A DNA stretch of 64,000 nt, taken from contig NZ_JACDSF010000057.1 in NCBI RefSeq assembly GCF_013449685.1, positions 1,837-65,836 of the forward strand. The letters are read 5' to 3'. Below are positions 54,392-64,000 of this stretch, one piece after another. Position numbers and translations under genes: made by a program. The first letter of the stretch is position 1. Every line of letters starts with the position of its first letter. Source of the stretch: Pectobacterium brasiliense (GTDB lineage: Bacteria; Pseudomonadota; Gammaproteobacteria; Enterobacterales; Enterobacteriaceae). Below the pieces are notes generated by a model that worked only from the letters and a program-made list of their open reading frames with translations, did not search any database and was not told where the DNA came from.

Positions 54392-55591
54392 TTAGTCGGC
54401 AGGTTGCTGTAGCGTGAGCAGTAGCCCTTCGCGCCGCATTTGCGCCGCTTCATCCGGCAGACGCAACCGGTCGAGTGCGTCGGCGCGCCAAGCATAATCA
54501 TACGCGTCCGGTCGTAATTCCAGTGCGGTGCGGAAAGCATCGCTGGCCTTCTGCCATTCGCCGTGTTTCATCAGTAATTGGCCTAACGTGCTGCTCAGCA
54601 GCGCAGTAGAGGCTTGCTGCTTGATGTACTGGCGCAGTAATTTTTCCAGTTGTTCTGGGTTTCCGGCTTTGAGGCGTGGCATTAGCAGGATCAAACGTTC
54701 GTCATACTGGCGCTTGAGACCGTCGAGAATGATCTTCTGAGCGGTATCATGCTCGTCACACTCGATCAGATGCTCAGCCATCGCGACCTGAAGCGGGATC
54801 TCATGGCGTACTTTGCGACTCTGATTATTCCACCATGATTTCAGCCCTTCGCTGCCGCCATCTGCCATTGCCTGATTCATCAGACCGATATAGGCCTGCT
54901 GCTGTAGATCCAGTAGACGTTCTTCAGGGTACAGATTGATCTTGCGCATCGCAGGCAGAATATCCAGCAGCGCGCTATAGGCGTGAGTGCGCAGGAAAGC
55001 TTGCTCCGCTAAACGCAGTACCTCAGGATGGCGGGGCGCAACCTCCAGCAGTTTGTCGACGCCGTGACGTGCGGCATGATCTTCATTACGCGCTAGCTGA
55101 ATACGCACGCGCGTAATATCCACCGGAAGCTGATCGGTATCTGCAACCTCGGCGGCACGCTCCAGATATTGCTTGGTGCGGAATTCGTCGCCGCGCTGCT
55201 GAGCGGCTTCGGCTGCCAGCAGGTAGTTAACCACGGGCTGCTCGGCATGGTCGGCATTGCGCGTCAGTAGCTTCTCTACCTGTAAATAATCCCCCTCGGC
55301 CAGCTTGAGCAGCGCGGCTTTGGTCTGTTTTCTGGCGCGGGTGCGTTTGCGGCCGAGGAACCAGCCGCGTGTGCGGGATCCGGTACGAAAGATCCGGCGG
55401 AGCACCCATTCCACCGCCAAAAAGGCGAGGAAGAACAGTACCAGCATGATGACCAGACCGGTCACGCTGGTTTGAATGTCATAGTTATCCGTTTGGATCA
55501 GGACGTAGCCTTGGTGACCCGCGACGATCGGGCCTATCACAACGCCGGCGATCAGGATCAGGAACAGCAATAAGACTTTTAGCATGCTCAT
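54392..55591 (-). CDS. hemY: HemY tetratricopeptide membrane protein
   Basis: 399-aa inner-membrane protein of the HemY family (the TPR protein, not the oxidase also called HemY). Two N-terminal hydrophobic helices (about 4-24 and 40-63) anchor a C-terminal tetratricopeptide region. It is linked to late heme synthesis by its operon, but its exact task is not established. Its ATG overlaps the hemX stop by 4 bp. Confidence 0.92.
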   Translation of the reverse strand: MSMLKVLLLFLILIAGVVIGPIVAGHQGYVLIQTDNYDIQTSVTGLVIMLVLFFLAFLAVEWVLRRIFRTGSRTRGWFLGRKRTRARKQTKAALLKLAEGDYLQVEKLLTRNADHAEQPVVNYLLAAEAAQQRGDEFRTKQYLERAAEVADTDQLPVDITRVRIQLARNEDHAARHGVDKLLEVAPRHPEVLRLAEQAFLRTHAYSALLDILPAMRKINLYPEERLLDLQQQAYIGLMNQAMADGGSEGLKSWWNNQSRKVRHEIPLQVAMAEHLIECDEHDTAQKIILDGLKRQYDERLILLMPRLKAGNPEQLEKLLRQYIKQQASTALLSSTLGQLLMKHGEWQKASDAFRTALELRPDAYDYAWRADALDRLRLPDEAAQMRREGLLLTLQQPAD

Positions 55592-56712
55592 TCCCCTTGC
55601 TGTGTGGCTGGCGCCTGAGCTAATAGATTACGAACGCGCGTTTGCATCAGTTTTTCCAACAGCGCCTGACTTTGTAGCTCCATCGGGACATCCAGTGAAA
55701 CCGACTGCTGGTTTAAGGCATCGAGCTGATCTAAAAAGGCCTGCGTCGTGGGGTCGGTAGTATCGAAGTAGGCGCGAACCCAGGTTGCTGCCGTTTCCAG
55801 CGACTGTTTGTACACTTCATTCTGGTGGCGAGGAATAGCCTGTGCGGCAACCAGCAGACGTGAACGGATATTCTCGCGCAGATACACATCCTGATTCGGT
55901 GCCAGTAGCGGTTCGGCAGCGCTGTCGCGGCGGCGAATGGTGATAAAATCAGCCAGGAAATTGTGCCAGCTCTTGCTCAGATTTTGTCGCCACTCGCTCA
56001 AGGATGCGGACAACTCTGTGCTGTTGGCGTCCATCGGCGCTTCATCGGTGTTGTTGTCGGCGAGTTGCAAGTTGTCCAACTGGTCGGTGAGCTGATTGAC
56101 TTTCAGGATGATGCCATCAAAATCGACCTGACTTACGCCTGCCAGCGCTCCGATATCGTTGGTCAGCGCGCGGCGGATTTCTATCAGGCTGGGATCGTTC
56201 ATTTCCGCCAGGCTGGCGTCCGCGCTTTTCAGCAACGCGCCTGCGGTGGTGACGTCTTTGTCGCTCCACAGCTTGCGTCCTGCCAGTTTCACCAGAAAAT
56301 TTGCCTGAGCGATCAGCCAGGTATTGGTGTCATGGCTGGAAAGCGCCGCCAGCTTATCGCGCAGCTCGTCTGACTGACGCGTTAGCGCCTCAAGACGCTG
56401 TGCGGCAGTCTCCTGCGCTTTGCTTTGCTGCTGTTGAGCGTCCAGCCACTGCTGCTGCTCTTGCTTATGCTGTTGCTGCAATGTGTTGAACTGCGCTTCC
56501 AGACGTTGAAGCGCGGCCGTTTCTTTCTGCGCCTGCTGGTGGCCGTGGTAATACAAGCCTGCGCCTATGGCCAGTGCAATCACAATCGCGATCGCCCCCA
56601 GCACGGCACCGCTACGTTTGGGCCGCGGTGCGGGATCCTGCTGCTGATGCGCGGGTTCAACCCGTTCAGCAACCTCGTCGGATGGAGCTGTGGGGGTATT
56701 GTGTTCCGTCAT
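55588..56712 (-). CDS. hemX: HemX membrane protein (uroporphyrinogen operon)
   Basis: 374-aa protein of the enterobacterial HemX family. One membrane helix (about residues 38-58, [20 protein letters not shown]) is followed by a long coiled coil rich in glutamine ([11 protein letters not shown]...) and a periplasmic helical domain. It has been called a uroporphyrinogen methyltransferase, but the sequence lacks a methyltransferase fold, so a scaffold role in the operon is more likely. I use ATG 56712 ([10 protein letters not shown]) as the start. It is coupled to hemY by overlap. Confidence 0.88.
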   Translation of the reverse strand: MTEHNTPTAPSDEVAERVEPAHQQQDPAPRPKRSGAVLGAIAIVIALAIGAGLYYHGHQQAQKETAALQRLEAQFNTLQQQHKQEQQQWLDAQQQQSKAQETAAQRLEALTRQSDELRDKLAALSSHDTNTWLIAQANFLVKLAGRKLWSDKDVTTAGALLKSADASLAEMNDPSLIEIRRALTNDIGALAGVSQVDFDGIILKVNQLTDQLDNLQLADNNTDEAPMDANSTELSASLSEWRQNLSKSWHNFLADFITIRRRDSAAEPLLAPNQDVYLRENIRSRLLVAAQAIPRHQNEVYKQSLETAATWVRAYFDTTDPTTQAFLDQLDALNQQSVSLDVPMELQSQALLEKLMQTRVRNLLAQAPATQQGE

Positions 56713-56735
56713 AATGGTACATCCCATGATCAGGT

Positions 56736-57476
56736 TTATTGTAGTGCGCGCACGAGCGCATCGTTATCGGCATTATCAGCCACTCGGATATCACGCCAGC
56801 CAAGCTGACGAGCTTGTTCAGCCAGCCGTTCGCTGACGACGATCAACTGGCAGCCGAGTAACCAGGAAGCCCGATAGTAATCAGGTACTAAAGTATAGAT
56901 CCGTTGTAGCATTTCTCCGCTGGTGATCACCAGTTTGTCGATGCCTATTTGTTGCCAGTGGCGGCTTTGCTCTAGCCCGTCATAGTGAACGTCTCTGCGC
57001 TGATAACATTCACAGTAGGTCACCTGTGCGCCGCGTTCGGTTAGCGTTTCCCCCAGCAGTTCCCTGCCGCCGTTGCCGCGCAGCAATAATGCGCGTTTAC
57101 CGGAAACATCTTGCAGGTCAGGAAGTTGCAGGAGCGTTTCGCTGGTTTCGCGCTCAGGCGGATAGGTTACCGGGTGCGCGCTGATTTTATGCAGTGCCAG
57201 CGCGGTGGTACGGCCGATGGCGTAATAAGCGAGATGGGCAGGCCAACTGATGCCCGTGCGTGCCAGTATCGGATCGGCGTAATGAATGGCGTGTTGTGAG
57301 AGCGCAAACACCAAATCGTCGGCGCTCAGTGCCTGCAATAGGGCAGGCAGACTGGCGAGTTCTCGTCCGGGTGAAAACTCGATCAGCGGGCTGTGCCAGG
57401 CGTTATAGCCGAGCTTTCTTAAACGGGTCACCAGTTGTTCGCCAGTTGGTGACGGACGGGTAACCAGAATTGTCAT
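56736..57476 (-). CDS. hemD: Uroporphyrinogen-III synthase
   Basis: 246-aa enzyme that closes and inverts ring D of hydroxymethylbilane to give uroporphyrinogen III. Sequence in this family is poorly conserved, but the N-terminal [13 protein letters not shown], the [11 protein letters not shown] block and the VITSGEMLQ block fit. It overlaps hemC by 4 bp, which supports the call. Confidence 0.93.
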   Translation of the reverse strand: MTILVTRPSPTGEQLVTRLRKLGYNAWHSPLIEFSPGRELASLPALLQALSADDLVFALSQHAIHYADPILARTGISWPAHLAYYAIGRTTALALHKISAHPVTYPPERETSETLLQLPDLQDVSGKRALLLRGNGGRELLGETLTERGAQVTYCECYQRRDVHYDGLEQSRHWQQIGIDKLVITSGEMLQRIYTLVPDYYRASWLLGCQLIVVSERLAEQARQLGWRDIRVADNADNDALVRALQ

Positions 57477-58414
57477 GATGGGCTTGATCCGTGATAAACG
57501 GCTTGAAGGATGGCGCTGGCTCCTTTGGCTAACAGCTCTTCAGCCAGTGCAATTCCGAGTTGTTCGGCATCGGAGACGTTTCCTTTGCGTTCACCGACGA
57601 TCATTTTGCTGCCGTCCGGTGCACCAACCAGCGCGCGTAGCCACAGCGTATCGCCTTCCAATTCGGCGTAGCTGCCAATCGGCACCTGACAGCCACCTTC
57701 AAGGCGTACATTCATGGCGCGTTCAGCCAGTACGCGGGCGGCGGTAGCGGGGTGATTGAGCGGGGCAAGGAGTTGGCGGACATGTTCGTCATCCAAACGG
57801 CATTCGATGCCGATAGCGCCTTGTCCGACGGCTGGCAGAGACGCTTCCGGGCTTAACGCACAGCGGATGCGCGCTTCAAGGCCAAGACGTTTCAGGCCCG
57901 CGACCGCAAGAATAATGGCGTCATACTCGCCGTTATCCAGTTTTGACAGGCGTGTGCCGACATTACCGCGCAAATCTCGAATCACCAGGTCGGGACGTCG
58001 GGCGCGCAGCTGGCACTGACGGCGCAGGCTGGAAGTGCCGACACAGCTGCCTTTCGGTAATTGATCGAGGCTGTCGTAATGATTGGAAACAAAAGCGTCG
58101 CGGGGGTCGTCGCGCTCGCAAATGGTGGTCAGACCGAGGCCATCAGGGAATTCGACAGGGACATCTTTCATGGAGTGGACGGCAATATCGGCGCGCCCTT
58201 CAAGCAGCGCCAACTCCAGTTCTTTAACAAACAATCCTTTGCCGCCGACCTTTGCCAGTGGCGTATCGAGGATGATGTCGCCGCGGGTGACCATCGGCAC
58301 CAGTTCCACGTGTAAATCCGGGTAGAGGTGGTTCAGACACTGCTGAACATATCGTGCTTGCCACAGGGCGAGCGGGCTTTGTCGGGTGGCAATTCTAATA
58401 ATATTGGCTAACAT
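57473..58414 (-). CDS. hemC: Hydroxymethylbilane synthase (porphobilinogen deaminase)
   Basis: 313-aa enzyme that polymerises four porphobilinogens into hydroxymethylbilane; the length equals E. coli. Landmarks: [14 protein letters not shown] at the N-terminus, [36 protein letters not shown] and the dipyrromethane cofactor cysteine in [10 protein letters not shown] near residue 242. ATG 58414 gives [12 protein letters not shown], which fits the family; the longer frame does not. It is divergent from cyaA. Confidence 0.95.
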   Translation of the reverse strand: MLANIIRIATRQSPLALWQARYVQQCLNHLYPDLHVELVPMVTRGDIILDTPLAKVGGKGLFVKELELALLEGRADIAVHSMKDVPVEFPDGLGLTTICERDDPRDAFVSNHYDSLDQLPKGSCVGTSSLRRQCQLRARRPDLVIRDLRGNVGTRLSKLDNGEYDAIILAVAGLKRLGLEARIRCALSPEASLPAVGQGAIGIECRLDDEHVRQLLAPLNHPATAARVLAERAMNVRLEGGCQVPIGSYAELEGDTLWLRALVGAPDGSKMIVGERKGNVSDAEQLGIALAEELLAKGASAILQAVYHGSSPS

Positions 58415-58746
58415 GCTTGATACCGTTTTTATCATTTTCCGCCATCGTATCATTGATGGTGCGTTGGTGTCAGGTTGTGGGCATTAGCGGTGCGCCTTTT
58501 AAAACGGTCTGAAATTCGGGTGCCGCATACATAGATAGGAAGCCGTGCTGATGCAGTCGGGTAGGTAAATTCGTAATAAAGCAAGATAGATAAGTCTAAC
58601 TTTCTTTACTTTCTTTACGCCCAATCAGCAAGGTGTTAAATTGATCACGTTTCCAGCAATAATTCGCTAAACATTCTTCTAATTTCATCATGCGGATTTG
58701 GAACACGGGGTTTTTCTAGGCACTGGGATAAATCAGGCGAAACGTC
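58415..58746. promoter_or_regulatory. hemC-cyaA divergent regulatory region
   Basis: 332 bp without a gene, holding the promoters of hemCDXY (left) and cyaA (right). The clearest site is the CRP-type box at 58631-58652. TTTCTTTACTTTCTTTACG is a short direct repeat around 58601-58620. I see no other strong structure. Confidence 0.55.
58631..58652 (+). promoter_or_regulatory. CRP-cAMP site upstream of cyaA
   Basis: TGTTA-N6-TCACG (58634-58649) is a CRP half-site pair. As I recall, the 22-bp context closely matches the E. coli cyaA site, where CRP-cAMP represses the main cyaA promoter in a feedback loop. Confidence 0.7.
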
Positions 58747-61305
58747 TTGTACTTCTACATCGAGACTTTGAAGCAAAGACTGGATGCGATCAACCAACTG
58801 CGTGTTGACCGTGCTCTGGGAGCAATGAAACCCGCTTTTCAGCAGGTTTACAGTCTTCTGCCCATTTTATTACATCATCATCACCCGTTGATGCCCGGCT
58901 ACCTTGAAGGCAAGGTGCCTCACGGTATCTGCACTCACACGCCTGATGAAAAGCAGCAACAGTACCTTGATAGCATCGCGTTGCGCTGGGGTCAGTTTGA
59001 CTGCTCTCATCCGCAGGGTGAACTGCCGATCACGGGCATCTATTCAATGGGAAGCACCTCGTCTATCGGGCAGAGCTGTAGCTCCGATCTCGATATCTGG
59101 GTGTGCCACCAATCCTGGCTGGATAGCGAAGAACGCCAATTCCTACAGAAGAAATGTACGCTGCTTGAGCAGTGGGCTGCGGCGCAGGGCGCTGAGGTCA
59201 GCTTCTTCCTGATGGATGAAAGCCGTTTCCGCCACAATGAAAGCGGTAGCCTGAGCGGTGAAGACTGCGGCACCATGCAGCACATTCTATTACTCGATGA
59301 ATTCTACCGTACCGCCGTGCGTATGGCGGGTAAACGTATTCTGTGGAATATGGTGCCGGTCGAGGAAGAATCTCACTACGACGAGTATGTGCTGTCGCTC
59401 TACTCGCAAGGGGCACTGGCTCCTAACGAGTGGATGGATTTAGGCGGCCTGAGCACGCTGTCGGCGGAAGAGTATTTCGGCGCGAGTCTCTGGCAGCTCT
59501 ATAAAAGCATCGATTCCCCCTATAAAGCCGTACTGAAGACGCTGCTGTTGGAAGCCTATTCCTGGGAATACCCGGATACCAGTCTGCTGTCGACTGAAAT
59601 TAAAAAACGTCTGCATGACGGCGAGATCGTCTCTTTCGGTCTTGATCCTTACTGCATGATGTTGGATCGCGTGACGCACTATCTGACGGCGATCAACGAT
59701 CCCACGCGCCTCGATCTGGCGCGTCGATGCTTCTACTTAAAAGTTTGTGAAAAGCTCTCCAGAGAAAAAGCCTGTGTCGGCTGGCGTCGTCAGATTCTGA
59801 GCCAACTGGTGCAAGAATGGGGATGGAGCGACGAACATCTGGCGATGCTGGATAACCGCGCTAACTGGAAAATCGAACAGGTACGCGAAGCACATAATGA
59901 GCTGTTGGATGCGATGATGCAGACCTATCGCAACCTGATTCGCTTCGCCCGCCGTAATAATCTGAGCGTCAGCGCCAGCCCGCAGGATATCGGTGTGTTG
60001 ACCCGTAAACTGTACGCTGCGTTTGAAGCGCTGCCGGGTAAAGTTACCCTGCTGAACCCACAAATTTCGCCCGATTTGTCGGAGCCGAATTTAACCTTTA
60101 TCTATGTTCCGGCGGGGCGCGCGAACCGCTCTGGCTGGTACCTGTACAATCAGGCACCATCGATGGATGCGATTGTCAGCCATCAGCCGCTGGAATATAA
60201 CCGCTATCTGAACAAGCTGGTGGCGTGGGCGTATTTTAATGGCCTGCTGACGCCAAGCACGCGCCTGTATATTAAAGGCAACGAACTGTGTGACATTACG
60301 CGCCTGCAAGCACTGGTGGACGACGTAGCCAGCCACTTCCCGCTGCGTCTGCCTGCCCCCACGCCGAAGGCGCTGTACAGCCCGTGTGAAATTCGTCATC
60401 TGGCGATTATCGTCAATTTGGAACACGATCCGACGGCGGCCTTCCGCAATCAGGTGGTGCATTTCGATTTCCGTCATCTGGATGTCTTTAGCTTCGGCCA
60501 GCAGCAGCAGTGTCTGGTTGGTAGTATCGACCTGTTGTATCGCAACTCGTGGAACGAAGTGCGTACGCTGCATTTCAGTGGCGAACAGGCGGTGTTGGAA
60601 GCGCTGAAAACCATTCTGGGCAAAATGCATCAGGATGCGGCGCTGCCGGAATCACTGGAAGTCTTCTGCTACAGCCAGCACCTGCGCGGGCTGATTCGTA
60701 CCCGCGTGCAGCAGTTGGTGTCCGAATGCATTGAGCTGCGTCTGACCAGTACGCGGCAGCAAGAACCAGGGCGTTTCAAAGCGGTGAAAGTGGCGGGGCA
60801 AACCTGGGGCTTGTTCTTCGAGCGGCTGAGTGTATCGGTGCAGAAGCTGGAAAATGCGGTCGAGTTTTATGGCGCGATTTCCAATAACAAACTGCAAGGC
60901 CAGCCGGTTCAGGTTGAAACCAACCATATCCATTTACCGCCAGTGGTCGATGGCGTCGCCAGCGAAGGGATCATCCAGTTCTTCTTTGAAGATCTGACAG
61001 AAAATCAGGGCTTTAATATCTATATTCTGGATGAGTCGAATCGCGTTGAGGTGTATCACCATTGTGAAGGCAGTAAAGAAGAGCTGGTGCGTGATGTCAG
61101 CCGCTTCTATTCGTCTTCGCACGATCGCTTTACTTACGGCTCCAGCTTTATCAATTTCAACCTGCCACAGTTCTACCAAATCGTACAACTGGACGGTCGC
61201 TCGCAGGTGATCCCGTTCCGCAGCAGCGCGCTTTCTCATCTGTGCATTACCCCCGTGGTGAATGATGAGGTGATGACGATGGCGCAGCGGCTACAGATTT
61301 TATAA
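58747..61305 (+). CDS. cyaA: Class I adenylate cyclase
   Basis: 852-aa cytoplasmic class I adenylate cyclase that makes cAMP for CRP. The N-terminal half is a nucleotidyltransferase-fold catalytic domain with [18 protein letters not shown] (GS at 102-103, acidic pair D114/D116); the C-terminal half is regulatory and responds to the phosphorylated glucose PTS. The start is TTG 58747, giving [20 protein letters not shown]. coli also uses TTG here, which limits expression. A run of four His at 43-46 is a small difference from E. coli. The C-terminus is shorter after the VIPFR block. Confidence 0.95.
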   Translation: MYFYIETLKQRLDAINQLRVDRALGAMKPAFQQVYSLLPILLHHHHPLMPGYLEGKVPHGICTHTPDEKQQQYLDSIALRWGQFDCSHPQGELPITGIYSMGSTSSIGQSCSSDLDIWVCHQSWLDSEERQFLQKKCTLLEQWAAAQGAEVSFFLMDESRFRHNESGSLSGEDCGTMQHILLLDEFYRTAVRMAGKRILWNMVPVEEESHYDEYVLSLYSQGALAPNEWMDLGGLSTLSAEEYFGASLWQLYKSIDSPYKAVLKTLLLEAYSWEYPDTSLLSTEIKKRLHDGEIVSFGLDPYCMMLDRVTHYLTAINDPTRLDLARRCFYLKVCEKLSREKACVGWRRQILSQLVQEWGWSDEHLAMLDNRANWKIEQVREAHNELLDAMMQTYRNLIRFARRNNLSVSASPQDIGVLTRKLYAAFEALPGKVTLLNPQISPDLSEPNLTFIYVPAGRANRSGWYLYNQAPSMDAIVSHQPLEYNRYLNKLVAWAYFNGLLTPSTRLYIKGNELCDITRLQALVDDVASHFPLRLPAPTPKALYSPCEIRHLAIIVNLEHDPTAAFRNQVVHFDFRHLDVFSFGQQQQCLVGSIDLLYRNSWNEVRTLHFSGEQAVLEALKTILGKMHQDAALPESLEVFCYSQHLRGLIRTRVQQLVSECIELRLTSTRQQEPGRFKAVKVAGQTWGLFFERLSVSVQKLENAVEFYGAISNNKLQGQPVQVETNHIHLPPVVDGVASEGIIQFFFEDLTENQGFNIYILDESNRVEVYHHCEGSKEELVRDVSRFYSSSHDRFTYGSSFINFNLPQFYQIVQLDGRSQVIPFRSSALSHLCITPVVNDEVMTMAQRLQIL

Positions 61306-61323
61306 CCACTCTATACCCTAAAT

Positions 61324-61389
61324 ATGAAGTATGACGGGTATATATTCGGCATGCTGCTGTTGCTGGTTCTGGGGTTGATCATGTTGTGA
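61324..61389 (+). CDS. Candidate 21-aa hydrophobic peptide
   Basis: Short frame in the cyaA-cyaY gap: MKYDGYIFG followed by 12 mostly Leu, Met and Val residues. It could be a tiny membrane peptide. There is no ribosome site and no homologue that I recognise, so a chance frame is quite possible. Confidence 0.2.
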   Translation: MKYDGYIFGMLLLLVLGLIML

Positions 61390-61432
61390 CGGCGCTGATG
61401 TGTGGAGCGCCGCGTGACCGTTGAGAAGGCGG

Positions 61433-61753
61433 TTACCCGAAGTGAACGGTTTCCCCTGCCTGATCCGAGCAGGCTGCTGACAGCAGCGTGATAAAATCTT
61501 CACCGCTGCGATCGCATACCCAGCGTTCCGCCTGACGGTTGAAGTGGTAACCGCCCGTTTTGGTCGCCAGCCAAATTTGGTGTAGCGGTTCCTGCCGATT
61601 AATCACGATTTTGCTGCCGTTCTCAAAACTCAGCGTCATCACGCCGCCGTTAGTTTCGTAATCGATGTCGGCATCACCCTCAAACCGATCCAGCGTTTCT
61701 TCCAACTGAAGCATGAGTTCGTCGGCAAATTGGTGGAACTCGCTATCGTTCAT
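61433..61753 (-). CDS. cyaY: Bacterial frataxin CyaY
   Basis: 106-aa frataxin homologue, the same length as E. coli CyaY. It binds iron through its acidic first helix and ridge ([16 protein letters not shown]) and modulates IscS-dependent Fe-S cluster assembly. Conserved core: [36 protein letters not shown] and CDRSGEDF. It is encoded opposite cyaA, as in E. coli. Confidence 0.96.
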   Translation of the reverse strand: MNDSEFHQFADELMLQLEETLDRFEGDADIDYETNGGVMTLSFENGSKIVINRQEPLHQIWLATKTGGYHFNRQAERWVCDRSGEDFITLLSAACSDQAGETVHFG

Positions 61754-61830
61754 TTTCGATTCCTATTGATTTTCATGATCCACCTGCGATTATAGAGAGC
61801 ATACAAGTATTAATGACAGGTCTTAACGTG

Positions 61831-61998
61831 ATGAAAAACGTGTTTCGCCAGTTTTTTCTGGTGTTATCAGTAGTGAGTTTATTCGGTTGTGGTCTGAAAG
61901 GGCCGCTTTATATGCCTGCCGATGGCAAATCCGGTGCGTCAACGACTCAGCAAAATGAGAACCAGCCGCCGCAAAAGAAAGCGTCAATACGTCCTTAA
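61831..61998 (+). CDS. lptM: LPS assembly lipoprotein LptM (YifL)
   Basis: 55-aa lipoprotein. The N-terminal signal MKNVFRQFFLVLSVVSLFGC ends in the lipid-modified Cys at position 20, followed by the conserved GLKGPLYMP. In E. coli, LptM (formerly YifL) binds the LptDE translocon and helps its disulfide maturation. I use ATG 61831, which aligns with E. coli; ATG 61813 adds six residues before the signal. It is followed closely by dapF. Confidence 0.9.
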   Translation: MKNVFRQFFLVLSVVSLFGCGLKGPLYMPADGKSGASTTQQNENQPPQKKASIRP

Positions 61999-62075
61999 TG
62001 CGTGACGGTAATAATAAATAACAGGTCACGTAGATGTTTATCGCGCCCGGTTAAGCAAGCGGGGGAGTCAGGATA

Positions 62076-62900
62076 ATGCAGTTCGCTAAGATGCACGGGT
62101 TAGGCAACGATTTCATGGTTGTTGATGCCGTTACGCAAAACGTTTATTTTTCACCCGAATTGATTCGCCGTTTGGCGGATCGACACTGTGGTGTAGGGTT
62201 CGACCAATTGCTGGTCGTCGAGCCGCCTTACGATCCTGAACTGGATTTTCATTACCGCATTTTTAACGCGGATGGCAGCGAAGTCGCGCAGTGTGGCAAT
62301 GGCGCGCGCTGCTTCGCTCGTTTTGTTCGCCTGAAAGGGCTGACCAACAAGCGTGATATTGCCGTTAGCACGCAGACAGGCCGGATGGTGTTGTCAGTGA
62401 CCGATGACGAACTGGTACGCGTCAATATGGGCGAACCCAATTTCGAGCCGCAACAGGTGCCTTTCCGCGCGGTCAAAGCGGAGAAAACCTACATCATGCG
62501 TGCCGACGAACATACGGTGCTGTGTGGCGTGGTGTCGATGGGCAACCCGCACTGTGTGATTCAGGTTGAGGATGTGGACACGGCTAAGGTGGAAACGCTG
62601 GGGCCGCTGCTGGAAAGTCATGAGCGTTTTCCCGAACGTGCCAACATCGGTTTTATGCAAGTGGTTGATAGCCACTCTGTCCGCCTGCGGGTGTACGAAC
62701 GCGGCGCGGGAGAAACGCAGGCGTGCGGTAGCGGCGCGTGTGCTGCTGTGGCCGTAGGGATCCAGCAGGGATTATTGTCCGCGAACGTTCGCGTATCGCT
62801 GCCGGGCGGGGAGTTGGATATCCAGTGGGATGGGCCGGGACATCCGTTATTCATGACCGGGCCTGCAACGCATGTCTACGATGGATTTATTCATTTATGA
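62076..62900 (+). CDS. dapF: Diaminopimelate epimerase
   Basis: 274-aa cofactor-free epimerase (E. coli length) that converts LL- to meso-diaminopimelate for lysine and peptidoglycan. The two catalytic cysteines are C73 in AQCGNGARC and one near 217 in QACGSGACA. Start ATG 62076 follows GGGGGAGTCAGGATA. It overlaps the next gene by 4 bp. Confidence 0.96.
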   Translation: MQFAKMHGLGNDFMVVDAVTQNVYFSPELIRRLADRHCGVGFDQLLVVEPPYDPELDFHYRIFNADGSEVAQCGNGARCFARFVRLKGLTNKRDIAVSTQTGRMVLSVTDDELVRVNMGEPNFEPQQVPFRAVKAEKTYIMRADEHTVLCGVVSMGNPHCVIQVEDVDTAKVETLGPLLESHERFPERANIGFMQVVDSHSVRLRVYERGAGETQACGSGACAAVAVGIQQGLLSANVRVSLPGGELDIQWDGPGHPLFMTGPATHVYDGFIHL

Positions 62901-63601
62901 AGAATGTCGAGGAACAGGCAGAGCGCGAGATCGCACTCAGTGACGAGATAGTTTTGCAGTTCCTGCAACAGAATCCCGATTTTTTTATCCGCAATGCGCG
63001 TCCCGTCGAGCAGATGCGCATTCCTCACCCCGTCAGGGGAACCGTGTCGCTGGTGGAATGGCAACTGGCGCGTCAGCGTAACCACATTACTCAGCTTGAG
63101 GAAGAAATCACGCTGTTGATGGAACAGGCGGGGGCGAACGAAGTGCTGTTCAATCGCCTGCTTGGGTTACAAACTGAATTGGCATCAGCGGAAAGCCTGA
63201 CAGACATGTTGGATCGCTTGCAGCGCTGGGCGCGTCAGCTTGGTCTGGCGGGCGCAGCGGTGCGTCTGTTCAGTGATAAATGGCGCCTTGGCGCGCCGTC
63301 TGGTTTTACCCACCTTGGGCTAAACCGCTCCGCCTTTGAGCCGCTGCGCATTCAGCGCTTCGGACAACATAACCACTATCTTGGCAGTCTGAACGGGTCG
63401 GAGCTGTTGCTTCTGGTGCCGCAGGCCAGACAGGTTGGGTCGGTCGCGCTATCGCTGATGGGAAATCATCACGATTTGGGCGTGCTGATTTTCAGCAGCC
63501 GCGACAGCCACCATTATCAGGATGGCATGGGAACCGTGCTGCTTCAGCAAATGGCCATGATGCTGCCAGCGATGTTGGCGCGCTGGATTGAACGGGTATG
63601 A
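62897..63601 (+). CDS. yigA: DUF484 family protein (YigA)
   Basis: 234-aa cytoplasmic protein of the DUF484 family, with a short coiled-coil segment (about 55-85) and a GAF-like C-terminal domain. Conserved: [41 protein letters not shown]-like KWRLGAPSG and FEPLRIQR. Its function is not established. It lies between dapF and xerC, as in E. coli. ATG 62897 overlaps the dapF stop (ATGA), and its own stop overlaps the xerC start. Confidence 0.92.
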   Translation: MKNVEEQAEREIALSDEIVLQFLQQNPDFFIRNARPVEQMRIPHPVRGTVSLVEWQLARQRNHITQLEEEITLLMEQAGANEVLFNRLLGLQTELASAESLTDMLDRLQRWARQLGLAGAAVRLFSDKWRLGAPSGFTHLGLNRSAFEPLRIQRFGQHNHYLGSLNGSELLLLVPQARQVGSVALSLMGNHHDLGVLIFSSRDSHHYQDGMGTVLLQQMAMMLPAMLARWIERV

Positions 63602-64000
63602 GCCGACAGCCTGCGCTATCGGAGGCTCCTTCCTCTTCGCCGTTACACGCTGATGTTGATGCGTTCCTACGTTATCTGAAAGTAGAGCGCCAGCTCAGTC
63701 CGCTGACGCAGACCAGCTATTTACGTCAACTGTCCGCGGTTATCACGATACTCTCCGCGGCGGGTGTGGCTGACTGGCGCAAGCTGGACGCCTCTGGCGT
63801 GCGTTCCGTGGTGTCCCGCAGTAAGCGCGATGGGCTGCATTCCAGTAGCCTGGCGCTCCGTTTATCGGCATTACGCAGCTTTCTCGACTGGATGGTGTCA
63901 CGCGGTATGCTGGCGGCGAACCCGGCGAAAGGGGTATCCACGCCGCGATCCGGACGTCCACTCCCCAAGAATATGGATGTGGACGAGATGGACAGGCTGC
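63598..64000 (+). CDS. xerC: Tyrosine recombinase XerC (partial, N-terminal)
   Basis: The first 134 codons of XerC, cut by the window edge. With XerD it resolves chromosome dimers at dif. The visible part is the N-terminal SAM-like core-binding domain: FLRYLKVERQLSPLTQTSYLR, SRSKRDGLHSSSLALRLSAL and LDWMVSRGMLAANPAKG. ATG 63598 overlaps the DUF484 stop (ATGA). The catalytic domain lies beyond the window. Confidence 0.93.
   Translation, partial: MSRQPALSEAPSSSPLHADVDAFLRYLKVERQLSPLTQTSYLRQLSAVITILSAAGVADWRKLDASGVRSVVSRSKRDGLHSSSLALRLSALRSFLDWMVSRGMLAANPAKGVSTPRSGRPLPKNMDVDEMDRL

Overview
The window is chromosomal DNA of an enterobacterium. The backbone gene order (hdfR/maoP/comM - ilvLGMEDA - ilvY/ilvC - ppiC - rep - gppA/rhlB/trxA - rho - enterobacterial common antigen cluster - tRNA block - glmZ - hemYXDC/cyaA - cyaY - lptM - dapF - DUF484 - xerC) is that of the ilv-rho-wec-cya region of Enterobacterales. 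putP/putA placed here, a ytfR/ytfT/yjfF sugar importer next to hdfR, and a sulfur-compound uptake cluster upstream of glmZ point to a soft-rot type genus (Pectobacterium/Dickeya-like). The genus is inferred from gene content only.

Layout. 1-3.5 kb: a galactofuranose-type ABC importer (ATPase and two permeases), with the end of a small mobile element at bases 1-22. 3.6-6.4 kb: hdfR, maoP, comM. 6.8-13.5 kb: ilvLGMEDA with leader peptide, attenuator and an intact ilvG. 13.5-15.9 kb: an AT-rich accessory insert between 134-bp direct repeats. 15.9-20.1 kb: DUF2461, an LprI-like gene, ilvY, ilvC. 20.2-28.4 kb: putP, putA, ppiC, rep. 28.4-33.4 kb: gppA, rhlB, trxA, rho. 33.6-45.7 kb: eleven ECA genes, without rffH. 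46.0-46.5 kb: Arg, His, Leu and Pro tRNAs. 46.6-53.7 kb: a histidine acid phosphatase, then a lyase - acetyltransferase - ABC importer - M20 deacylase cluster that fits S-(2-succino)cysteine breakdown. 54.1 kb to the end: glmZ sRNA, hemYXDC, cyaA, cyaY, lptM, dapF, DUF484 and the start of xerC.

The most unusual part is the 13.6-15.9 kb insert. It carries an unrecognised 69-aa protein, an orphan Hcp (type VI secretion tube protein), a pesticin-like muramidase and a secreted LprI-like lysozyme inhibitor whose start codon overlaps the muramidase stop. I read this as an orphan T6SS cargo and immunity module. The muramidase gene is split by a 174-bp element with CAGGGCG terminal inverted repeats and a perfect 10-bp target duplication. 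Removing the element and one target copy restores one 196-aa reading frame. The right end of a second copy lies at bases 1-22, so the element is a family in this genome. The insert duplicated the ilvA terminator and the first codons of the DUF2461 gene, leaving that gene intact downstream.

Other points of regulatory interest: glmZ has a -24/-12 sigma-54 promoter and three TGTC-N10-GACA type GlrR sites; the rho leader has four 16-bp tandem units; the putA/putP interval has three GTTGCA boxes; cyaA starts with TTG and has a CRP-type site upstream.
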